Below, piece by piece: positions 6,316 through 10,790 of a stretch of DNA of 10,790 nt. Under the pieces are notes generated by a model. It was not told the origin of the DNA. It did no database searches and saw nothing but the letters and a program-made list of their open reading frames with translations. Both the position numbers and the translations under genes were made by a program. How positions within the stretch are numbered: the first letter of the stretch is position 1; each line of letters starts with the position of its first letter. The DNA comes from Holosporales bacterium (GTDB lineage: Bacteria; Pseudomonadota; Alphaproteobacteria; BNTO01): contig JAISRQ010000004.1 of the NCBI GenBank assembly GCA_031273545.1, positions 1-10,790 of the forward strand, written 5' to 3'.

Positions 6316-8733
6316 ATGTTTTTTTCGAGAAGGGTATATTCCTTGTTTCTAGTTGGTTCTATTTTTGTAACGCATAATGACGATGTTTATTCAGCGAGAC
6401 ATTCGTCGAGAAGAACAAAGGGAAGGCACTCTACTAATCCCCCGTCAGCTATACGCGCTGGCGCAGACAAGCAGCTTCCGCCTGTTACCAAAGAGCAGCG
6501 TTCTTTTGCGCGTGATCTTTTTGGGGAGGATATTACGAGAGCCTGCGACAGCATGAATAAATTATTTAAGTGTAATATTCCTATTGACAGTGCGCTATTC
6601 CCAATAATTCTTATGATAAGACACTTTCAGGAGAATGGTTGGCCCATTAAAAAGGACGAAAACGTGAATAATCTAGCTTTTGACTATCTATCTATGATTG
6701 GTGCGCGTAGTTTTTATAATCTTGGTTGGAAAGATCCATTACCCTACGGCGCATTGGTCCTTTTTGTATGCACAGTTTCGCGAGACAGGCATGATGTCAA
6801 GGATTTACGTAGAATCGTACAGGAATATAAGAACATACACGGCAACTCACCAATCTCCAGTTTTTTGAGCGACAGACTTGAATGTTTGCATGACCCAATG
6901 GAGTGGGCGATTAGCATGGCTTTAGGAACAAATATTGAGGAGGGCTTAAGTGAAGGCATATATGGTGCAGTTGAATCTGGTTCGTATGGTTTGCATGAAA
7001 AATTACGCGAGTCTCTTATCGCGTTGTACCTTTCAAATGACACAACTGTGAAAAAAAATGCAACCTTTGCAAAATTCATTAATAACGCTAGGAATATTTG
7101 TTGTCCTACTCCCTCTAAGAGCGATCCTGCTCACCCTAGTGACCTCGCTCTTGAGTTGGCGAAGATACAACAACGTTGGGAATCAGTTCGTTCGTCTTTA
7201 GACTCTGAAGAGTTATTTGATCTGGCATGTAATTTAGCTGAAAACGAGTATATCTTGTGTCGCAATACATACCGCAATTTACTTATAGCGTCATTACGGG
7301 GCAATTTGCAGGGTGAGCACCGAGAAAGGTTTATCCAAATTTTAAAAAGTAAAAATGAGGAATCAGAAAAAATAATAAATTTTTTACTTGATTCGTCTTC
7401 TTTAGTACATAAACCAAGTTCGTCAGATTCATTTAGTGCATCGGATACATCAAGTACGTCGAGTTCATCAGATTCACTTAGTGAGTCAGATGCATCAAGT
7501 ACGTCAGGTTCATCAGGCACATCAAGTTCATCATGTGACGAATTCGATAAATTCATTGACATGTTGTCAGGTAAGCCCGTTTGGCTAAAAAACGAGTTAT
7601 CATCCAATCCTGATTTACTAGACAAATTCGTATCAGCTTTAACGTCGTCAAAAGCAGCGATACCCCATCTCAAACATCTTTCCGACTTTTTCAAGAGTTT
7701 GGCTACTTTTATTAACACTATAGATGCGCCCATTGAAAAAATGCGTAGTTGTGTAGAATACGTGAAAGGCGTTGAGGATGAACTGGGCAAAATTGCTGGA
7801 ATTGCTGATTTTTTTAAATCTGCGCCAGTGCTAGAGGTAGAAGCAGGATTTGATCCGGTGCCTGTGATTGAGCCTGCGTCCGCGCCGGCAGAAGGAGGAG
7901 AGCTAGAGGCAGTTTCGGAACCCGAGCCAGAAGTGGTACCAGTTTCGCTAGCGAGGGAAGCAAAACCAGTGATAGGGAGAGGGGTCGAACCTGTAGTTGA
8001 GCCTGTGCCCGCGCCAGAGATAGGAGGAGAGCGAGAGACAGTTCCTGAGCCAGAACCGGAGCTTGCACCAGAGGTAGTAGTACCAGTTTCGCTAGCGATG
8101 GAAGCGAAGCCAATGATAGGGGGAGGGGTTGAACCCATAGTTGAGCCTGTGTCCGCGCCAGAGGTAGGAGGAGAGCTAGAGGCAGTTCCGGAGCCGGAGC
8201 TTGCACCAGAGATAGTGGTATCAGTTTCGCCAGTGATGGAGGCGGAGCCCGTGCCAGAAGTAGAGTCGGAACCGAAGCTCGCACCAGCAGTAGTAATACC
8301 GGTTGTGGTGGAGGCGAAGCCTGTTATAAGGGCAGAGCCTGTACCAGAAGTAGGGGTGAAGCTAGAGAATGAGCCTGAGGGGACAGTAAGTAAAGTTGGT
8401 GCAATTTCAAGTGTAACGGCAATATCGACAATTCCAGAGAGCAGACAACCTTCTGAAGGTACAAGGCAAATGCCTGTAGAAGTGCAAACTAGGCAAGCAA
8501 TTGCACCGCAGATAGAGTTACAACTTGAACAAAATGCAGGTGCACTACGGAGTAGTTCTCGTACTGGACGTAATCGTCGCAGTGAGGAATTAGATGCCGA
8601 TACTGCTTGTTGTGGAGGACTTTTTGACCGGTTTACTAGATATTTTCGTGGAAGGAACAATTACCAGGAGAGGAACAATTCTTCTTATGATGGTACATTA
8701 TTTGAAGGTTTGATGGATGAGGATCAATCCTAA
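6316..8733 (+). CDS. Secreted repeat-containing protein, Ser-rich and Pro-Glu-Val-rich; candidate surface protein or effector
   Basis: 805 residues, unrecognised. Residues 1-26 (MFFSRRV, then YSLFLVGSIFVTH, ending near VYSA) look like a Sec signal peptide. Residues about 50-360 are of normal complexity, probably helical. A Ser/Asp/Thr linker (368-406) with two 15-residue repeats follows, then another ordinary segment (about 407-505). Residues 513-689 are a Pro-Glu-Val repeat region. The last 57 residues turn basic (RTGRNRRSEE), contain Cys765-Cys766-Gly-Gly followed by the amphipathic basic stretch LFDRFTRYFRGRN, and end acidic. No transmembrane helix beyond the signal is obvious. It is preceded by a near-consensus promoter, and its ribosome binding site is weak. 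Acidic repeat regions and Ser-rich linkers are common in exported proteins of intracellular Rickettsiales; an effector or adhesin role is inference. A long antisense frame across the repeats is a composition artefact. Confidence 0.88.
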   Translation: MFFSRRVYSLFLVGSIFVTHNDDVYSARHSSRRTKGRHSTNPPSAIRAGADKQLPPVTKEQRSFARDLFGEDITRACDSMNKLFKCNIPIDSALFPIILMIRHFQENGWPIKKDENVNNLAFDYLSMIGARSFYNLGWKDPLPYGALVLFVCTVSRDRHDVKDLRRIVQEYKNIHGNSPISSFLSDRLECLHDPMEWAISMALGTNIEEGLSEGIYGAVESGSYGLHEKLRESLIALYLSNDTTVKKNATFAKFINNARNICCPTPSKSDPAHPSDLALELAKIQQRWESVRSSLDSEELFDLACNLAENEYILCRNTYRNLLIASLRGNLQGEHRERFIQILKSKNEESEKIINFLLDSSSLVHKPSSSDSFSASDTSSTSSSSDSLSESDASSTSGSSGTSSSSCDEFDKFIDMLSGKPVWLKNELSSNPDLLDKFVSALTSSKAAIPHLKHLSDFFKSLATFINTIDAPIEKMRSCVEYVKGVEDELGKIAGIADFFKSAPVLEVEAGFDPVPVIEPASAPAEGGELEAVSEPEPEVVPVSLAREAKPVIGRGVEPVVEPVPAPEIGGERETVPEPEPELAPEVVVPVSLAMEAKPMIGGGVEPIVEPVSAPEVGGELEAVPEPELAPEIVVSVSPVMEAEPVPEVESEPKLAPAVVIPVVVEAKPVIRAEPVPEVGVKLENEPEGTVSKVGAISSVTAISTIPESRQPSEGTRQMPVEVQTRQAIAPQIELQLEQNAGALRSSSRTGRNRRSEELDADTACCGGLFDRFTRYFRGRNNYQERNNSSYDGTLFEGLMDEDQS
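7417..7533 (+). repeat. Ser/Asp/Thr-rich coding repeat
   Basis: Two adjacent 45-base units (7417-7461 and 7462-7506) encode SSSDSFSASDTSSTS and SSSDSLSESDASSTS, followed by a partial Ser-rich unit to 7533. The units match strongly at the DNA level, indicating recent tandem duplication. The segment probably forms a flexible linker between two ordinary domains. Confidence 0.85.
7852..8382 (+). repeat. Pro-Glu-Val-rich imperfect coding repeats (43-48 residues per unit)
   Basis: Two full units, 7918-8046 (43 residues) and 8047-8190 (48 residues), share the pattern EPEPE...VVPVSLA.EAKP.IG.GVEP.VEPV.APE.GGE.E.VP. A partial unit precedes them (7852-7917, whose tail is nearly identical to that of the second full unit) and a scrambled one follows (8191-8382). 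Units differ by five residues (ELAPE-type insertion) and by point changes, as expected from unequal crossover followed by drift. The region is more GC-rich than its surroundings. Confidence 0.85.
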
Positions 8734-8755
8734 CAGGTATTCATGCATACATCGG

Positions 8756-8820
8756 GTACTCAAAGGTTGCAGACGGAAGAATCGTGAGCGTTTATTTGTA
8801 CAAAGTATTCGTAATCTTTG
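8756..8820. repeat. Diverged dispersed repeat, copy 2 (partner at 1677-1750)
   Basis: This starts 22 bases after the stop codon of the 805-residue protein and resembles 1677-1750 in the same orientation. Shared blocks are TCAAAG.TTGCAG, GAAG.AT.GT, GCGTTT and CGTAATCTTT. It may be part of the 3' untranslated region. No stem-loop terminator is obvious within it. Confidence 0.4.
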
Positions 8821-8866
8821 AGGAATATAAGTCGGTACCGTAAATATCTGGGTCATCAATTATAGT

Positions 8867-8955
8867 AGCCACTCGCGTGTCACTACGTTGAACATTTTGC
8901 AGTCAAAAACCGCACCGATTTGTATAAATTGTCTTATTATGATTAGCGAGTGGCT
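8867..8955. repeat. Perfect 10-bp inverted repeat in a convergent intergenic region
   Basis: AGCCACTCGC (8867-8876) and GCGAGTGGCT (8946-8955) are exact reverse complements with 69 bases between them. It lies between the ends of two convergent genes, just beyond the terminator of the TPR-like gene. It could be a long-range RNA stem in the plus-strand 3' end or a remnant of an element. Confidence 0.5.
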
Positions 8956-8967
8956 CGGCTATAACGC

Positions 8968-9006
8968 GGAAAAGAAAGCGAGGAAAAGCAAGGGTTGCTT
9001 CCTCGC
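8968..9006 (-). terminator. Rho-independent terminator of the TPR-like gene
   Basis: Bases 8978-9006 fold into a 12-bp stem (GCGAGGAAGCAA pairing) with a GGG loop and a two-A bulge. On the minus strand the stem is followed by the T-rich run TTTCTTTTCC (8977-8968). The stem ends 18 bases after the stop codon of the minus-strand gene. Confidence 0.8.
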
Positions 9007-9024
9007 GAGTAGAGTATTCATCCA

Positions 9025-9690
9025 CTAGGCAGCGGATGACATTTGTGTTGCACTGATAGCGATTGCTCCGCTTTTTGGTGATTCATCCGAGCTATTTGTT
9101 TTTACCGGAGAATTTATATCGGTGAGGATGACAACTGACGTCTGCAACAATTCTGCTGCCTTGACGTTGGTGTTATATTTTTTACAAAGTTCTACCCATG
9201 ATAAAATTTCATCCATATCCTGTGGAACGTTTTTCTCTAATACCAAAATAGACAAGTTCACTGCTGCTTTTAGCGCTAGGTCTGCGTCTGCCTCGGTGGA
9301 GCATGTCTTTATACATTTTCTGTAATGAACGGCTGACTTGTCGTACTTTTTTAATTTGTTGTATGCCAATCCAGCGTTATATTCTGCTTCGTTACACCCA
9401 GCTTCCGCAGCTTTACAGAAATACTCCGCAGCTTTAGCGAAGTGTTCTTGCGATTTTTGGTATTCAGCCCCCTCCTCAGCTTTTTCTCCAAGCGTATAGT
9501 ACGCCGCCGCGATCTGATTTAAGGCGGCAGCGCTCCCAGTTTTTAGAAATTGTTCATATACGGATAACGCCTGCTCTAGTACTTTCGCCGACTTTGCTCG
9601 CGTTCCATCTGATGACCATGCATCAGAGCCAATTGCGTGCCAACCGAATGCACACATCAACGATATGGTAAATTTATGACAATGCCACAT
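9025..9690 (-). CDS. Small exported TPR-like protein
   Basis: 221 residues. The ATG at 9690 is preceded at the right distance by a GGGAGGGGG ribosome binding site, the strongest in the window. Residues 1-24 (basic start, then hydrophobic ISLMCAFGWHAI, ending near GSDA) look like a Sec signal peptide. Residues about 34-190 are helical, with TPR/Sel1-like spacing of Ala, Tyr, Leu and Gly. The clearest unit runs from about 85 to 130 (AAEYFCKAAEAG, then EAEYNAGLAYNKLKKYDKS), the usual helix-turn-helix pattern. The C-terminal 30 residues are Ser-rich and probably disordered. TPR folds bind peptides or proteins; the partner here is unknown, and periplasmic or secreted location is inferred. It is monocistronic, ending at its own terminator. 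Confidence 0.82.
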   Translation of the reverse strand: MWHCHKFTISLMCAFGWHAIGSDAWSSDGTRAKSAKVLEQALSVYEQFLKTGSAAALNQIAAAYYTLGEKAEEGAEYQKSQEHFAKAAEYFCKAAEAGCNEAEYNAGLAYNKLKKYDKSAVHYRKCIKTCSTEADADLALKAAVNLSILVLEKNVPQDMDEILSWVELCKKYNTNVKAAELLQTSVVILTDINSPVKTNSSDESPKSGAIAISATQMSSAA

Positions 9691-9695
9691 TTATT

Positions 9696-9704
9696 CCCCC
9701 TCCC
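9696..9704 (-). promoter_or_regulatory. Strong ribosome binding site
   Basis: GGGAGGGGG on the minus strand lies 5 bases before the ATG at 9690. It contains a full GGAGG core and confirms that start. The other genes here have weak or no such sequence. Confidence 0.75.
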
Positions 9705-10170
9705 ATGTTTGTTACGACGCATCGCGTTGATACTTTACTCGACGCTAGCAAAAAAAATCCATTCAATAAAAAACGTGCAGCCTTATATCCTTTTATCTAG
9801 TAAATGCTTGCTTATTAGACAACTAATAGTCAAATACTTTTCTTTCTTGTCAGAATCCCTTCGGGCACTACATAGCTCAACTATAGATAAGTTTTGCAGT
9901 TTTTGTCTTAAGAGGCAACACTCATAAATGCGTTAAGTCCGTTTTCATGGACGTACAGGGCACGCGTTGATACAAGCTAAATACACAGTTTTAATGTATG
10001 TTTATACACCAATATCTTAAATAAATGCAAACAAAACCTTTAAATTATCGCAAATGTTTATTTATCTAACCAGTCCGCAATAACTTGGAAAGTGGGTACA
10101 TACATTCTTACGTGTCTTTCTGTGTGGTCGCTATCCAGCAATATTACGATTTTTTGATATGTATTCCATG
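9705..10170. other. Gene-free intergenic region of about 470 bases
   Basis: No coding frame of convincing composition or length is seen on either strand. It is AT-rich, with only small dyads: GTCC..GGAC near 9938-9953 and TGTAT-GTTT-ATACA near 9996-10009. It must contain the promoter of the minus-strand TPR-like gene, but I could not pick a good -35/-10 pair. I did not recognise a structured RNA. Confidence 0.5.
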
Positions 10171-10200
10171 TTGACTCCACCTGCCGATTTCCTGTAGACT
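10171..10200 (+). promoter_or_regulatory. Promoter of the CAT-anticodon tRNA
   Basis: TTGACT (10171-10176), an 18-base spacer and TAGACT (10195-10200) resemble a sigma-70 promoter. Its expected start near 10207 is about 15 bases before the mature tRNA. Confidence 0.55.
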
Positions 10201-10221
10201 CCTAAGGGTAAGTATACGTGG

Positions 10222-10295
10222 GGGCCTGTAGTTCAGTTGGTTAGAACTCTTCGCTCATAACGAAGCTGTCGTAGGTTCGAGTCCTACCGGGCCCA
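10222..10295 (+). tRNA. tRNA with CAT anticodon (Met or Ile2)
   Basis: This gives a complete cloverleaf. The acceptor stem is GGGCCTG with CGGGCCC (one G-T pair). The D arm is GTTC/GAAC, the anticodon stem CTTCG/CGAAG with loop CTCATAA, and the T arm GTAGG-TTCGAGT-CCTAC, with discriminator A at 10295. The next three bases are CTC, so the CCA tail is not encoded. CAT could be elongator Met, or Ile2 after lysidine modification. The GGGCCTGTAG start reminds me of Ile2-type tRNAs, but I cannot settle it by eye. The AG.TTGGTTA D-loop and Y-R features exclude neither. Confidence 0.93.
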
Positions 10296-10425
10296 CTCTA
10301 TTAGTGTTTTTGTTGTTTTTTGGTGGTTTCGTAGCAAAATCTATTGACTAAAGTGCCATTTCATTTGACAATGAGACTATGAGTTTATTGGTTTGCCCTC
10401 CGGGGTTTCGCTTGTTTTTTTATTT

Positions 10426-10502
<77 letters not shown>

Positions 10503-10579
10503 CTCATTTTTGCTGTTTTTCGTTAATTTTAGTAATCGCGGGAGTTTGTTCGCTAGCTGTCGAGTCTTACGGGGAACTG

Positions 10580-10790
10580 CTATTGGCTGCTGTGCTTGGC
10601 CCTTTTATTTAGAAAAAATTGACGAATCAAGTCTGCGCACTCCGATTCTAATATGCCTCCTATTACGGTACATTGGTCTTGTATGCATGGGTGAGGCTGT
10701 CCGTTTTCCGCGTGTCTCGTGCATCCCCTTACAGAGTTTTCCTTAGAAATAGATCCTATATTTTCTCCCAAACTGTATCTCGAACCAGGT
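10580..10790 (-). CDS. Possible C-terminal fragment of an unrecognised gene (very uncertain)
   Basis: A minus-strand frame is open from the right edge for 69 codons to a TAG at 10580-10582. A TTG at 10771 is the only initiation-like codon near the edge. The translation shows no recognised motif and the length is within chance for this base composition. Otherwise I see nothing in the 288 bases after the Asp tRNA. Confidence 0.15.
   Translation of the reverse strand, partial: PGSRYSLGENIGSISKENSVRGCTRHAENGQPHPCIQDQCTVIGGILESECADLIRQFFLNKRAKHSSQ

Noticed and set aside
7814..8284. 156-codon minus-strand frame of Leu/Ala/Pro repeats
   Set aside because: This is a second antisense frame across the same Pro-Glu-Val repeats; its composition follows from the repeat DNA.
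7131..8660. 509-codon minus-strand frame rich in Ser, Gly and Thr opposite the 805-residue protein gene
   Set aside because: It mirrors the repeat and Ser-rich coding regions, where biased codons leave few stops on the antisense strand. It has no signal of its own, and the plus-strand gene has a strong promoter and an ordinary-complexity N-terminal domain.
9705..10170. Possible small structured RNA in the long intergenic gap
   Set aside because: Only short 4-5-bp dyads are visible, and nothing resembles tmRNA, 6S, SRP or RNase P RNA conserved cores.
10344..10372. TTGACT-17-GACAAT (and an overlapping TTGACA at 10365) as a separate promoter for tRNA-Asp
   Set aside because: The -35 matches are good, but neither has a convincing -10 at the proper spacing. 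The tRNA could equally be co-transcribed from the promoter at 10171.

Overview
This 10.8-kb window is probably from a small-genome alphaproteobacterium, most likely in the Rickettsiales; an Anaplasmataceae-type genome of about 40% GC, such as Anaplasma or Neorickettsia, is my guess. The grounds are indirect: long, loosely packed intergenic DNA, several large secreted proteins with no recognisable domain, an alphaproteobacterial-style MotA/TolQ/ExbB protein and two isolated tRNA genes. No marker in the window fixes the species.

Bases 1-4.7 kb hold a tandem minus-strand family of secreted or lipid-anchored proteins. Copy A (1-1514) is cut by the window edge and starts with GTG. Copy B (1883-4327) is full length, about 814 residues. 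Copy C (about 4480-4670) is a dead stub that keeps only the signal-peptide region, with an ACG in place of the start codon and a stop in the hydrophobic core. All three carry the same signal-peptide block and a TATACT-like -10 box about 28-30 bases before the start, so each copy seems to have been duplicated with its own promoter.

Bases 4.9-6.06 kb encode, on the minus strand, a four-helix MotA/TolQ/ExbB-family proton-channel protein with a long coiled-coil tail and no MotB/TolR partner beside it. A 256-base divergent intergenic region follows. It contains a GTGCAT-based palindrome and, on the plus strand, a near-consensus promoter (TTGACT, 17-base spacer, TATAAT).

That promoter drives a plus-strand gene (6316-8733) for an 805-residue secreted protein. 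It has an N-terminal domain I do not recognise, a Ser/Asp/Thr linker, a Pro-Glu-Val repeat region and a basic, Cys-Cys-containing C-terminal segment. It looks like a surface protein or host-directed effector, but that is inference. A stem-loop terminator (8968-9006) closes the opposing minus-strand gene (9025-9690), a small exported TPR-like protein with a strong ribosome binding site.

The right end is mostly non-coding: about 0.5 kb without a gene, then a CAT-anticodon tRNA with its own promoter and a tRNA-Asp(GTC). Nothing well supported follows to the edge. There is no CRISPR array, transposase, phage module or recognisable defence system. The most interesting content is the decaying secreted paralogue family and the repeat-bearing secreted protein.
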